64,000 nucleotides of DNA from CAVQCA01 sp963763115 (lineage in GTDB: Bacteria > Pseudomonadota > Gammaproteobacteria > UBA9214), in the NCBI GenBank assembly GCA_963763115.1, contig CAVXNM010000052.1, positions 1 through 64,000 of the forward strand, read 5' to 3'. How positions within the stretch are numbered: position 1 is the stretch's first letter; the number at the start of each line of letters is the position of its first letter. Shown here piece by piece: positions 1 through 8,704 of this stretch. Position numbers and translations under genes: made by a program. Under the pieces are notes generated by a model, which did not search any database, was not told the DNA's origin, and worked only from the letters and a program-made list of their open reading frames with translations.

Positions 1-362
1 TCGATATCAAGGTCAAACTGGGTGAGCTGCCGGAGGAGAGTTCCACCCCGATAGCGAAAAAGTCATCCGTTGAAAAAACCAGCCGGCTGGGGATCAGCGT
101 GGCGGACCTGTCCGATGATGCAAAACAGGAACTCGAGCTCGACAACGGTGTGATCGTGCAGCGCGTCGTCGAGGGCGCGGCGTCGAGGGCGGGTATCAAC
201 AAGGGCGATGTGATCCTCAGCATCAACAACGAACCTGTCAAGAACGCCGATCAATTCCAGAAGCTGGTCGATGACTTGCCGGCCGGCAAATCCGTGGCCG
301 TGCTGGTGCAGCGCGAAGGCAATCCCACCTTCCTTGCCATCAAGGTGCCGGATGCGGACTGA
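1..362 (+). CDS. mucD: Do-like periplasmic serine protease, C-terminal end (5' partial)
   Basis: The frame is open from base 3 to the stop at 360-362, so only the last 119 residues lie in the window. They hold the end of one PDZ domain (IKVKLGELPEE) and a complete last PDZ domain with the typical RLGISVADL start and VDDLPAGKSVAVLVQREG end. This is the tail of a DegP/HtrA/MucD trypsin-like protease, a periplasmic quality-control enzyme; the catalytic domain is upstream of the window. The position just before a glutaredoxin-like gene and lepA is the classical place of mucD in gammaproteobacteria, hence the symbol. I cannot verify the catalytic triad because it is outside the window. Confidence 0.85.
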   Translation, partial: DIKVKLGELPEESSTPIAKKSSVEKTSRLGISVADLSDDAKQELELDNGVIVQRVVEGAASRAGINKGDVILSINNEPVKNADQFQKLVDDLPAGKSVAVLVQREGNPTFLAIKVPDAD

Positions 363-392
363 ACGCCGCTGCCCGCCAGCCGCGCGGGTGGC

Positions 393-638
393 GTGTTGAC
401 GTGCGAACTGACGGTTTTCGTGCGGCAGGGCTGCCATCTGTGCACTGACATGCTGCAATCCCTGGAGCACCTGAAGTCCGAGCTGGACTTCAGGTACCAG
501 GTGCGTGATGTAGATGAGAATGCGGTGCTGGCGGCTCGGTACGGCGACCGGGTTCCGGTGCTGGTGTGCGGTGTGACCGAGCTGTGCTGGTATTTTCTCG
601 ATACCGATCGCCTGCGCGAGTATCTCCTCTCGGCGTGA
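393..638 (+). CDS. Glutaredoxin-like (DUF836) thioredoxin-fold protein
   Basis: An 81-residue protein starting at a GTG. It opens with a beta strand (CELTVFVRQGCHLCTDM) that carries a CxxC redox motif (CHLC), followed by an alpha helix and a cis-Pro-type segment (GDRVPVLVCG). This is the compact glutaredoxin fold of the DUF836 family, a predicted cytoplasmic thiol-redox or electron-transfer protein of unknown partner. It sits 30 bases after the mucD-type protease and before lepA, the same arrangement as in pseudomonads, so it is probably part of that transcript. An in-frame TTG one codon downstream is an equally possible start. Confidence 0.75.
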   Translation: MLTCELTVFVRQGCHLCTDMLQSLEHLKSELDFRYQVRDVDENAVLAARYGDRVPVLVCGVTELCWYFLDTDRLREYLLSA

Positions 639-800
639 ATGTGTATAATAAAAAACCTCAAATACAATCAGGCAGTTAATAGCCTGCTTTATAAACCGTA
701 TTCCGGAACCGTAATCACGTGAGCCTTCTCTGTCCCGCGGGATGACAGCAGTTTGTGTCAACCCTGACGGGGCCCCACGGCCGACATTGCCCAAGCTGCC
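639..800 (+). promoter_or_regulatory. lepA upstream region with a consensus -10 hexamer
   Basis: A perfect TATAAT lies at 644-649 immediately after the stop of the preceding gene, followed by an A-rich tract. A small inverted repeat (CAGGC/GCCTG) follows near 669-687. No good -35 hexamer is seen at 16-18 bases, so this is a weak prediction of a promoter for the lepA-lepB-rnc-era run. The remaining ~110 bases hold no gene. Confidence 0.3.
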
Positions 801-2603
801 ATGACCGAGCGTCAAAACGTCCGCAATTTTTCCATCATCGCCCACATCGACCACGGGAAATCGACGCTGGCGGACCGGCTCATCCAGATCTGCGGCGGGC
901 TCAGCGACCGGGAAATGTCTGAACAGGTGCTGGACTCCATGGATCTGGAGCGTGAACGCGGCATTACCATCAAGGCTCAGAGCGTGTCGCTCAAGTACCG
1001 TGCCCTCAATGGTGAGGATTACGACCTGAACCTGATCGATACGCCCGGGCACGTTGATTTTTCCTATGAAGTGTCACGTTCACTGGCGGCCTGTGAAGGC
1101 GCCCTGCTGGTTGTCGATGCCGCGCAGGGAGTGGAGGCGCAGAGCGTTGCGAACTGCTATACCGCCATCGACCAGGGTCTTGAAGTGGTTCCGGTGCTGA
1201 ACAAGATCGATCTGCCGGCGGCCGATCCGGCGCGCGTGATTCAGGAAATCGAGGAGATCATTGGTATTCAGGCCTCTGACGCGGTGCGTGTCAGCGCCAA
1301 GACCGGTGAAGGCGTCGTCGATATGCTGGAATCGCTGATCCAGCGGATACCGCCGCCGCGGGCTGATACCACGGCCCCGTTGCGCGCGCTGATCATCGAC
1401 TCCTGGTTCGACAATTATGTCGGCGTAATCTCGCTGGTCAGGATCGTGGACGGCACGCTTTCCCGCCGCAACAAGATCCGCGTCATGTCCACGGGGCGTA
1501 CCTTCCAGGTCGAGAAGCTGGGTGTATACACACCCAAACCGACAGAGCGCGACCTGCTGCAGGCCGGTGATGTCGGTTTTGTCTTCGCCGGTATCAAGGA
1601 AATCGACGGTGCACCCGTAGGGGACACTCTCACCCGCGTCGATCAACCGGCGGACCAGCCCCTGCCGGGATTCATGATGGTGCAACCGCGAGTTTTTGCA
1701 GGTCTTTTCCCGATCAGTTCAGATGACTACGAGGATCTGCGCGAAGCCCTGCAGAAATTGCGGCTGAATGATGCCGCCCTGCATTATGAACCGGAAACCT
1801 CGCAGGCGCTGGGCTTCGGTTTTCGTTGCGGGTTCCTGGGCATGCTGCATATGGAGATCGTGCAGGAGCGGCTGGAACGCGAGTACGACCTGGATCTGAT
1901 CACCACCGCGCCGACGGTGGTTTACGAGATCCTGACGACCCGGGGCGAGATCCTGCAGATCGACAACCCGACCAGCCTGCCACCCGTCAACCAGGTCGAA
2001 GAGATCCGTGAGCCGATCATCGAGGCCAGTATCTTGGTGCCCCAGGATTTTCTCGGGGCGGTCATCACGCTGTGCATCGAAAAGCGCGGCATCCAGAAGA
2101 GCCTGCATTATCTGGGCAAGCAGGTGTCTTTGCGGTACGAGATTCCCATGAGCGAGATTGTGCTGGATTTCTTCGACCGGCTGAAATCGGTCAGCCGCGG
2201 CTATGCCTCGTTTGATTATCATTTTGTCCGCTTTCAGCAGGCACCGCTGGTCAAGCTTGATATACTCATCAATGGCGAACGGGTCGATGCACTCTCGGTC
2301 ATCGTGCACCGCGACGTTGCGCAATACCGCGGCCGGGCGCTGGCGGACAGGATGAAGGAGCTGATTCCGCGCCAGATGTATGAGGTCGCGATCCAGGCAT
2401 CAATCGGCGCCCAGATTATCGCGCGGACCACCGTCAAGGCCCTGCGCAAGAATGTCACGGCCAAGTGTTACGGCGGCGACATCACGCGCAAGCGCAAACT
2501 GCTGGAGAAACAGAAGGCGGGCAAGAAGCGCATGAAACAGTTTGGCAAGGTTGAAATACCGCAGGCCGCCTTTCTTGCGGTGCTGCGGGTTGGTAATGAA
2601 TGA
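801..2603 (+). CDS. lepA: Elongation factor 4 (ribosomal back-translocase)
   Basis: A 600-residue translational GTPase of the usual LepA/EF4 length. The G1 motif is AHIDHGKST (residues 14-22), followed by the switch II motif DTPGH and the NKIDLP G4 motif. The EF-G-like domains II, III and V follow, then the LepA-specific C-terminal domain, with the KKRMKQFGKVEIPQ segment close to the end. EF4 acts on paused or mistranslocated ribosomes. The ATG at 801 gives the conserved N-terminus directly before G1. It is followed 62 bases later by lepB, the universal pair that gave the gene its name (leader peptidase operon). Confidence 0.97.
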   Translation: MTERQNVRNFSIIAHIDHGKSTLADRLIQICGGLSDREMSEQVLDSMDLERERGITIKAQSVSLKYRALNGEDYDLNLIDTPGHVDFSYEVSRSLAACEGALLVVDAAQGVEAQSVANCYTAIDQGLEVVPVLNKIDLPAADPARVIQEIEEIIGIQASDAVRVSAKTGEGVVDMLESLIQRIPPPRADTTAPLRALIIDSWFDNYVGVISLVRIVDGTLSRRNKIRVMSTGRTFQVEKLGVYTPKPTERDLLQAGDVGFVFAGIKEIDGAPVGDTLTRVDQPADQPLPGFMMVQPRVFAGLFPISSDDYEDLREALQKLRLNDAALHYEPETSQALGFGFRCGFLGMLHMEIVQERLEREYDLDLITTAPTVVYEILTTRGEILQIDNPTSLPPVNQVEEIREPIIEASILVPQDFLGAVITLCIEKRGIQKSLHYLGKQVSLRYEIPMSEIVLDFFDRLKSVSRGYASFDYHFVRFQQAPLVKLDILINGERVDALSVIVHRDVAQYRGRALADRMKELIPRQMYEVAIQASIGAQIIARTTVKALRKNVTAKCYGGDITRKRKLLEKQKAGKKRMKQFGKVEIPQAAFLAVLRVGNE

Positions 2604-2665
2604 TGCCGGTGGCATGCCTATAATGGCGGTCCCGCGGTAATCCCCACTGAGCGAGAACAGCGATT

Positions 2666-3493
2666 ATGAATTTCGATTTTCCGACCCTGCTGGTCGCAGC
2701 GACGTTTTTTACCGGGCTGGCCTGGGCCGCCGATGCCCTGGCCCTGAAGCCGCGCCGCGTCAGGAACGCCCGGCAGCTCGAACGGCAGGGGATGTCCCCG
2801 GAATCCCGGGAGGTCGCGGCCGTGCTCAAGGAGCCGACCTGGATCGAGTACTGCAAATCCTTTTTTCCGGTTATCCTCGCGGTGCTGCTGCTGCGCTCGT
2901 TCCTGGTCGAGCCGTTCCGCATTCCCTCCGGTTCGATGATGCCGACCCTGCTGGTGGGCGATTTCATTCTCGTCAACAAGTATGACTACGGTATCCGGCT
3001 GCCGGTGCTCAATACGAAGATCATTGATATCGGCGAACCGAAGCGCGGCGACGTGGTCGTGTTCAGGTACCCCAAGGACCCGTCGGTCGATTATATCAAG
3101 CGGGTGGTGGGGTTACCGGGTGACCGTATCGGCTACTACAACAAGATACTCCACATCAACGGCAAGCCGGTCGCCCAGGTTCCCGCCGGCGTTTATGTCG
3201 GGAAAGGCTCCGGGGTTTCCATGTCGGGCGCCGGCGAGCGTCAGGAGCAGCTGGGCGACGTGCAGCACCAGATTCTGGTGATGCCGCGTACACCCGGCCT
3301 GGAAGGTGAGTATGTGGTCCCGGACAATGAATATTTTGTCATGGGGGACAATCGTGATAATAGTAATGACAGCCGCTACTGGGGTACGGTGCCCGAGCAA
3401 AACCTGGTGGGCAAGGCGTTTCGAATCTGGATGAACTGGGACAGCGCCAACGGTGGCATCGAGTGGGACCGGATCGGCAGGAAAATTCAATAG
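2666..3493 (+). CDS. lepB: Signal peptidase I
   Basis: A 275-residue inner-membrane serine protease that removes signal peptides of exported proteins. Two N-terminal hydrophobic segments are visible (about residues 5-26 and 64-81). The catalytic Ser is S90 in the box RIPSGSMMPTL and the general base Lys is K145 in VDYIKRVVGLPGD. The C-terminal box GDNRDNSNDSRYWG is intact. All type I signal peptidase boxes are therefore present. The gene lies between lepA and a DUF4845 gene in the expected order; the ATG at 2666 has a purine-rich site (GAGCGAGAA) upstream. Confidence 0.96.
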   Translation: MNFDFPTLLVAATFFTGLAWAADALALKPRRVRNARQLERQGMSPESREVAAVLKEPTWIEYCKSFFPVILAVLLLRSFLVEPFRIPSGSMMPTLLVGDFILVNKYDYGIRLPVLNTKIIDIGEPKRGDVVVFRYPKDPSVDYIKRVVGLPGDRIGYYNKILHINGKPVAQVPAGVYVGKGSGVSMSGAGERQEQLGDVQHQILVMPRTPGLEGEYVVPDNEYFVMGDNRDNSNDSRYWGTVPEQNLVGKAFRIWMNWDSANGGIEWDRIGRKIQ

Positions 3494-3514
3494 GACTGAC
3501 GCGAGGACATCGGT

Positions 3515-3880
3515 ATGCAATCTCTGAAACGACAAAACGGCATGACAGCCATCGGCTGGTTGATTGTGCTGGCGCTAATCGGGTTTTTTGTGCTGTTAAC
3601 GCTGAGGATGCTGCCATCCTATCTCGAATACTACAAGATCGTGTCTTCGCTGGACTCTCTTGAAAAGGAAACGCTGGAATCACCCCTGGCGATTCGCAAG
3701 CTTCTTGAACGTCGTTTCGACATCAGTTACGTTGAGACCATACAACCCAGTGAGGTAATCATCAAGCCGACAGGGCCGAATTTCCGGGTGATCGCGGACT
3801 ACGAATCACGCAAGCACATCTTCGGCAATGTTGACGTGATCATGAGTTTCTATAAGGAAGTCCTGGTACGTTCGCGTTGA
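3515..3880 (+). CDS. DUF4845 single-pass membrane protein
   Basis: A 121-residue protein with a short basic N-terminus, then a pilin-like hydrophobic segment (about residues 8-30, starting GMTAIGWLIVLALIGFF) and a small soluble domain outside. It matches the DUF4845 family, which is regularly found between lepB and rnc in gammaproteobacteria. The function is not known. The look of the N-terminus (short leader, G, then a hydrophobic helix) resembles type IV pilin-like proteins, but there is no clear prepilin cleavage Glu at +5. The stop overlaps the TTG start of rnc by four bases, implying translational coupling. Confidence 0.8.
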   Translation: MQSLKRQNGMTAIGWLIVLALIGFFVLLTLRMLPSYLEYYKIVSSLDSLEKETLESPLAIRKLLERRFDISYVETIQPSEVIIKPTGPNFRVIADYESRKHIFGNVDVIMSFYKEVLVRSR

Positions 3881-4560
3881 CGAGTTCGCCGGAAGCACTG
3901 GCAAAATCGCTTGGCTACCAGTTTGACGACCCGAATTTCCTGAAGCAGGCGCTGACTCATTGCAGCGCAGGCAGCAGGAACAACGAGCGCCTGGAGTTTC
4001 TCGGCGACGCCCTCCTCGGGTGCGTCATCGCGGCGGAATTGTTCAACCGCTACCCGAAAGCCCGGGAAGGCGAGCTCAGCCGCCTGCGCGCCAGCCTGGT
4101 GCGGCGCGAGTCGCTGGCCGATCTGGCGCAGGGCGTGGATATCGGCCGTTACCTGAAACTGGGAGCCGGTGAGCGTAAAAGCGGTGGGCATAACCGCAAT
4201 TCCATTCTAGCCGATGCCCTCGAAGCCGTCTTCGGCGCAATTTACCTGGACGGCGGTTTTGCCGCCTGCCGGCAGAGCATTCTCGGGCTGTTTTCGGACA
4301 AGCTTGCGGGTGTCGGCGACCCGGAGGCGCTGAAGGACGCCAAGACACGTCTCCAGGAGCATTTGCAATCCCGCCAGATGGCGCTGCCCGAGTACACGGT
4401 CATCGAGGTGAGTGGTGAAGCGCACGCCCAGTCGTTCCGGGTGCAATGCGCCCTAGGCGACAGCCAGCTTGCGCCTACGCTAGGCAGTGCCAGGAGCCGC
4501 CGTCAGGCCGAACAGAAGGCCGCCGGCAAAATGCTCGAACAACTGGAAAATGCGGGCTGA
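3877..4560 (+). CDS. rnc: Ribonuclease III
   Basis: A 227-residue double-stranded-RNA endonuclease for rRNA and mRNA processing. The RNase III signature NERLEFLGDALL is near residues 37-48 and the second acidic cluster (LADALEAVFGAIYLDGG) near 111-127. A dsRNA-binding domain fills about residues 155-225 (DAKTRLQEHLQ... to SRRQAEQKAAGKML). The start is a TTG at 3877 overlapping the upstream stop (TTGA). This fits the usual rnc-era pair; era begins four bases after the rnc stop, so both are probably made from one message. Confidence 0.96.
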   Translation: MTSSPEALAKSLGYQFDDPNFLKQALTHCSAGSRNNERLEFLGDALLGCVIAAELFNRYPKAREGELSRLRASLVRRESLADLAQGVDIGRYLKLGAGERKSGGHNRNSILADALEAVFGAIYLDGGFAACRQSILGLFSDKLAGVGDPEALKDAKTRLQEHLQSRQMALPEYTVIEVSGEAHAQSFRVQCALGDSQLAPTLGSARSRRQAEQKAAGKMLEQLENAG

Positions 4561-4564
4561 ATAT

Positions 4565-5464
4565 ATGCCAGGCGATTATCGCTGCGGTTACATAGCCCTC
4601 GTCGGACGGCCCAACGTGGGCAAGTCGACACTCCTCAACCGCCTCATCGGACAGAAGATCAGCATCACCTCGCGGCGTCCCCAGACCACGCGCCACCGCA
4701 TCATCGGCATCAAAACGCTCGCAACCGCACAGCTCGTCTATGTGGACACGCCGGGCCTGCACGGCTACAGCGGGCGCGCCATGAACCGGCACATGAACCG
4801 CACGGCCACCCTGGCGCTCCGGGATGTGGATGTCGTGGTGTTTCTCGTCGAGGGCCTGCGCTGGACTCCCGATGACGACCTGGTACTGGCCGAACTGGAA
4901 CGCCTCGACTGCCCGGTGATACTCGCTGTTAACAAGGTAGATCTGATCGCCGACAAGGAAACCTTGCTGCCGGGGCTGCAGGCCTTGTCGCGCAAACGCC
5001 TCTTCACCCACGTGATCCCGCTTTCGGCGCGCAAGGGCGATAATGTAGCGGAACTGGAGACCTGCGTGGAGGTGTTGTTGCCGGTTAGTGCGCCGTATTT
5101 CCCGGAAGACCAGATCACCGACCGCAGTGAGCGGTTTCTGGTGGCTGAATGCATCCGCGAGAAACTGTTCCGCAAGCTGGCCAGGGAACTGCCCTACGGC
5201 CTGAGCGTGGAAGTGGAACATTTCCGCCGTGAACGCCACAGCATACTTATCCATGCCCTGATCTGGGTGGAGCGTCAGAGCCAGAAGAGCATCGTCATCG
5301 GGAAGCAGGGGGCGGTGCTTCGCGATGTCGGCCAGCAGGCCCGCCTCGAGATCGAGAAAATGCTGGAGAGCAAGGTTAACCTGAAGCTGTGGGTGAAGGT
5401 CAAAGAGGGCTGGGCGGATGATGAACGGGCTTTGAAGAGTCTGGGTTATTCCGATGACGGTTAA
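4565..5464 (+). CDS. era: GTPase Era, 16S rRNA/30S assembly factor
   Basis: 299 residues from the ATG at 4565 (MPGDYRCGYIALVG), which matches the usual Era length of about 300. Earlier in-frame starts would run back into rnc and are rejected. The P-loop is GRPNVGKSTLLN (residues 14-25), G3 is DTPGLH and G4 is NKVDLI. A C-terminal KH domain (SQKSIVIGKQGAVLRDVG) binds the 3' end of 16S rRNA. Era acts in small-subunit maturation together with RNase III from the gene before it. Confidence 0.96.
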   Translation: MPGDYRCGYIALVGRPNVGKSTLLNRLIGQKISITSRRPQTTRHRIIGIKTLATAQLVYVDTPGLHGYSGRAMNRHMNRTATLALRDVDVVVFLVEGLRWTPDDDLVLAELERLDCPVILAVNKVDLIADKETLLPGLQALSRKRLFTHVIPLSARKGDNVAELETCVEVLLPVSAPYFPEDQITDRSERFLVAECIREKLFRKLARELPYGLSVEVEHFRRERHSILIHALIWVERQSQKSIVIGKQGAVLRDVGQQARLEIEKMLESKVNLKLWVKVKEGWADDERALKSLGYSDDG

Positions 5465-5653
5465 TCCTGGTCCGGTCGGCTACACGCGGTTTGCCGCCGC
5501 CGTACGATTGCAGGGAGCAGGTGAGACCGGGTACCGGGCGAGAGACTGGCCTGGGCCATGCTGGAGGTGGGGCACAAAAAGCAGGCGCTTCAGCGCGATG
5601 CAGGAGCAACTGCCGGGTAGCAACATGATTACTTGCTCCGACAGGCTCCTGGC

Positions 5654-6412
5654 ATGAGCAACCGCTGTCTGGTCGCGTTCGAACCGGCCTACGTCCTGCA
5701 TCACTATCCTTACCGTGATTCCAGCCTGCTGCTGGAGGTGTTTTCCCGGCATCATGGCCGGCTGGGCCTGGTGGCGCGTGGTGCCCGTTCGGCCCGGGCG
5801 CGCTGGCGAGGCCAGCTGCAGGGGTTCAGCCCCTTGCTGCTGTCATGGAGCCTGCGCGGCGAGCTGGGCACGCTGACCGGGCTCGATACCCGGGGCGGAA
5901 AGGTGGCGCTTGCCGGCAGGCATCTGCTGAGCGCGTACTACCTCAACGAGTTAATCCTGCGGTTGCTGGCGCGTCATGATCCCCATCCGGGAATCTTCGA
6001 TGCCTATGAGCGGGCGCTGGGAGAACTTGACGGACACGAAGAACCGGCGCTGCGGATCTTCGAAAAACGCCTGCTCGAAGACCTGGGTTATGGCCTGCTG
6101 CTCGACCGGACGGCGGATTCCGGCCAACCAGTCGAACCGGAGGCAACCTATGGCTACCAGCTGGAGCGGGGACCGGTCAGGTGCGATAATCCTATGGATT
6201 CGGGGCTTTACCTGCGCGGATCGAGTCTGCTCTCCCTGCATCACGAAGCGCTCGCCGAGTCGCAGGCCAGCCGGGACGCCAAACGCCTGCTGCGGGCGGC
6301 GCTGTCGATCTACCTCGGCTCGAGGCCGCTCAAAACGCGGGAGGTGTCGCGGCAGCTGGCGACATTCACCGCGGCGGGACGGGAGACGCAGGAGCCGCGC
6401 AATCTGCGTTGA
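5654..6412 (+). CDS. recO: DNA repair protein RecO
   Basis: 252 residues from the ATG at 5654, giving the conserved start MSNRCLVAFEPAYVLHHYPY of the N-terminal OB fold. A helical domain follows (YLNELILRLLARHDPHPGIFD). RecO anneals SSB-coated DNA and loads RecA in the RecF pathway. No zinc-ribbon cysteines are seen, which is usual for gammaproteobacterial RecO. About 190 bases separate era from recO, longer than in most relatives, with no gene recognised between them. pdxJ follows after 23 bases. Confidence 0.93.
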   Translation: MSNRCLVAFEPAYVLHHYPYRDSSLLLEVFSRHHGRLGLVARGARSARARWRGQLQGFSPLLLSWSLRGELGTLTGLDTRGGKVALAGRHLLSAYYLNELILRLLARHDPHPGIFDAYERALGELDGHEEPALRIFEKRLLEDLGYGLLLDRTADSGQPVEPEATYGYQLERGPVRCDNPMDSGLYLRGSSLLSLHHEALAESQASRDAKRLLRAALSIYLGSRPLKTREVSRQLATFTAAGRETQEPRNLR

Positions 6413-6435
6413 GGGTGGAAAAGAGATGAAATGGT

Positions 6436-7179
6436 ATGGCGATTGATCCGGATATTCTGCTGGGCGTCAATATCGATCACGTGGCGACCCTGCGCCAGGC
6501 ACGGGGTACGCGCTATCCGGACCCGGTGCAGGCGGCCATCGAGGCCGAACAGTCGGGCGCCGACAGCATTACTCTGCACCTGCGCGAGGACCGGCGGCAT
6601 ATCCAGGAGCGCGATGTCAGTCTGTTGATCGACATCCTGCAGACCCGCATGAATCTGGAAATGGCCGTGACCGATGAGATGCTCGCACTCGCCGGGCGCC
6701 TGCAGCCGGCGGATTGCTGTCTGGTGCCGGAGCGGCGGGAAGAGTTGACTACGGAGGGCGGCCTGGATGTCGCCGGCCAGTTGCCGCGCATCCGCGAGAC
6801 GTGCATGCGGCTTGCCGCTGCCGGCGTGCGGGTGTCGCTGTTCATCGATGCCGATGCCCGGCAGGTGGATGCGGCGGCTGCTACCGGGGCGCCGTGCATT
6901 GAAATCCATACCGGCCATTATGCCGACGCGGCCACTCATGAGTTACGGGAGGTGGAACTCGCGCGGATACTGGAATCAGTCGGTCTGGCCGTGGATGCAG
7001 GCTTGCGGGTGCATGCCGGGCATGGCCTGCATTACCACAATGTCCAGGCCATTGCCGCCATTCCGCAGATCCGTGAACTGAACATCGGGCATGCCATCAT
7101 TGCCCGCGCCCTGTTCAGCGGACTGCCCAACGCGGTGGCGGAGATGAAACGACTGATGCGGGAAGCCAGACGCGTGTAA
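6436..7179 (+). CDS. pdxJ: Pyridoxine 5'-phosphate synthase
   Basis: 247 residues, typical of PdxJ. It condenses 1-deoxyxylulose 5-phosphate with 1-amino-acetone 3-phosphate, the last ring-forming step of the DXP-dependent vitamin B6 pathway. Conserved features visible are VNIDHVATLRQARGT (residues 9-23), the acidic Glu/His segment SITLHLREDRRHI, LVPERREELTTEGG and the phosphate-binding end ELNIGHAIIARALF. It follows recO as in many gammaproteobacteria. A GTP- or acpS-type gene that often follows is missing; the next gene is on the other strand. Confidence 0.96.
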   Translation: MAIDPDILLGVNIDHVATLRQARGTRYPDPVQAAIEAEQSGADSITLHLREDRRHIQERDVSLLIDILQTRMNLEMAVTDEMLALAGRLQPADCCLVPERREELTTEGGLDVAGQLPRIRETCMRLAAAGVRVSLFIDADARQVDAAAATGAPCIEIHTGHYADAATHELREVELARILESVGLAVDAGLRVHAGHGLHYHNVQAIAAIPQIRELNIGHAIIARALFSGLPNAVAEMKRLMREARRV

Positions 7180-7192
7180 AACCGCCGCCCGG

Positions 7193-7669
7193 TCAGGTGC
7201 CGCTATACCCGCTGCAGGCCAGCAGGTCATCGATCAGCCGAATGGTCTTGCCGAAGGCCGGTCCCGTCAGTCCGGTATTCCCGGACCCGGTTGTTTGTTT
7301 CAATTCACGCAACGCACTGGCCAGTTCCGGGAGTTTGCAGTAGACCACCGCACCCAGCAGTTTGTGGGCGAATCTATCCAGTTGTTCATTGTTTCCGTCC
7401 CGATAAGCCGACTGGAGGTCCCGGCGATGTTCGGGCAGTTCCAGCAGCAGCCGTGCGAACAGTTCGCTGGCCAGTTTGTCGGACAAGCCGGCCGGGGCCG
7501 TACCCGCGAATCCCGTGCCGCCGTCCTGGACGATCTCCTCATGGCCGTCAGCGATAGTTCGCGTGCCGTCCCGGTTTTCATGGCCCGGGTCGCGCTCGGC
7601 GGCATTCGGTTCCAGGAACGCAACACGCCCGCCGCGACCAAGTGATTTTTGCGTGTGTCGATCGCCCAT
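7193..7669 (-). CDS. Stand-alone histidine phosphotransfer (Hpt) domain protein
   Basis: A 158-residue ORF. The C-terminal half (about residues 62-150) is an Hpt four-helix domain, with the phospho-acceptor H102 in the motif FAHKLLGAVVYCKLPEL and the usual HxLxG spacing. The first 60 residues are Gly/Asp-rich and show no domain. The closest pattern I know is the C-terminal Hpt of hybrid kinases such as BarA/GacS. The gene occupies the pdxJ/recO-cysM interval where barA/gacS lies in many gammaproteobacteria. It may therefore be what is left of such a kinase, or a dedicated shuttle. It is divergent from cysM with about 140 bases between. The start codon is uncertain. Confidence 0.65.
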   Translation of the reverse strand: MGDRHTQKSLGRGGRVAFLEPNAAERDPGHENRDGTRTIADGHEEIVQDGGTGFAGTAPAGLSDKLASELFARLLLELPEHRRDLQSAYRDGNNEQLDRFAHKLLGAVVYCKLPELASALRELKQTTGSGNTGLTGPAFGKTIRLIDDLLACSGYSGT

Positions 7670-7809
7670 GCTGGCTGATCTCCTGATGTCTTCGATATGT
7701 AAACCGATACTAGTCGAAGCGCCAGGGTATATCCATAAAGAGCCTCGCTTTCGGCGCTCAACACATCTTTCGGTATACTATCCACCCGCATCTCCGATAC
7801 GGCTGAGAC

Positions 7810-8700
7810 ATGAGCTACCCCACGCTTGAATCCACGATCGGCAATACGCCGCTGGTACGCCTGCAGCGTCTTCCGGGCGATACGACCAATACCCTGCTGG
7901 TCAAGCTGGAAGGCAACAACCCGGCCGGTTCGGTCAAGGACCGGCCGGCCTACAGCATGATCCGGCATGCCGAAGCCCGCGGGGACATAAGGCCGGGCGA
8001 CACACTGATCGAAGCTACCAGCGGCAACACCGGCATCGCGCTCGCCATGGTGGCGGCGATCAAGGGGTATCGCATGGTGCTGATCATGCCGGAACACATG
8101 AGCGTGGAGCGGCGCGCGGTGATGAAAGCCTTCGGGGCGGAGATCATCCTGGTGAGCAAGGCGGCCAGCATGGAGGGCGCGCGCGACCTGGCGCTGGAGA
8201 TGCAGGCGCGCGGGGAGGGGAGGGTGCTGGACCAGTTCTCCAACCCGGACAATCCGCTGGCCCATTATGAGGGCACCGGTCCTGAAATCTGGCGCGATAC
8301 CGGGGGCTCGATTACCCACTTCGTCAGCTCCATGGGCACCACCGGAACGATCATGGGGACCTCGCGCTACCTTAAGGAAATGAACCCGGCTATCGGGATC
8401 GTTGGCGTCACCCCGGCGGAGGGTTCGTCGATCCCCGGGATACGCCGCTGGCCCGAGGAATACCTGCCTTGCATTTTCGACGCGACACGCGTCGATCGCA
8501 CCATCGAGGTCAGCCAGGCAGACGCGGAACGCACCACGCTGGAACTTACAGCCAAAGAAGGTATCTTTGCCGGCATCTCCTCCGGCGGCGCGGTGGCGGC
8601 GGCCCTGTCCCTGTCACGCGAAGTGGAGCACGCCGTCATCGTCGCGATCGTCTGTGACCGCGGCGACCGCTATCTCTCCACCGGCATATTCCCCGATTGA
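7810..8700 (+). CDS. cysM: Cysteine synthase B (O-acetylserine/thiosulfate sulfhydrylase)
   Basis: A 296-residue fold-type II PLP enzyme. The PLP lysine is in NPAGSVKDRPAYSMI (near residue 43), the substrate-binding loop is EATSGNTGIALA and the phosphate-binding loop is SSMGTTGTIMGTSRYL. Length and sequence fit CysM, which can use sulfide or thiosulfate with O-acetylserine, rather than CysK. The Ser acetyltransferase that makes its substrate (cysE) is also in the window near 45 kb. A GTG-started gene begins four bases after its stop, so the two are probably co-transcribed. Confidence 0.93.
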   Translation: MSYPTLESTIGNTPLVRLQRLPGDTTNTLLVKLEGNNPAGSVKDRPAYSMIRHAEARGDIRPGDTLIEATSGNTGIALAMVAAIKGYRMVLIMPEHMSVERRAVMKAFGAEIILVSKAASMEGARDLALEMQARGEGRVLDQFSNPDNPLAHYEGTGPEIWRDTGGSITHFVSSMGTTGTIMGTSRYLKEMNPAIGIVGVTPAEGSSIPGIRRWPEEYLPCIFDATRVDRTIEVSQADAERTTLELTAKEGIFAGISSGGAVAAALSLSREVEHAVIVAIVCDRGDRYLSTGIFPD

Positions 8701-8704
8701 ACAG

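Noticed and set aside
7300..8319. 339-codon open frame on the minus strand
   Set aside because: Antisense to cysM and out of frame with the Hpt gene. Only the Hpt frame shows a domain.
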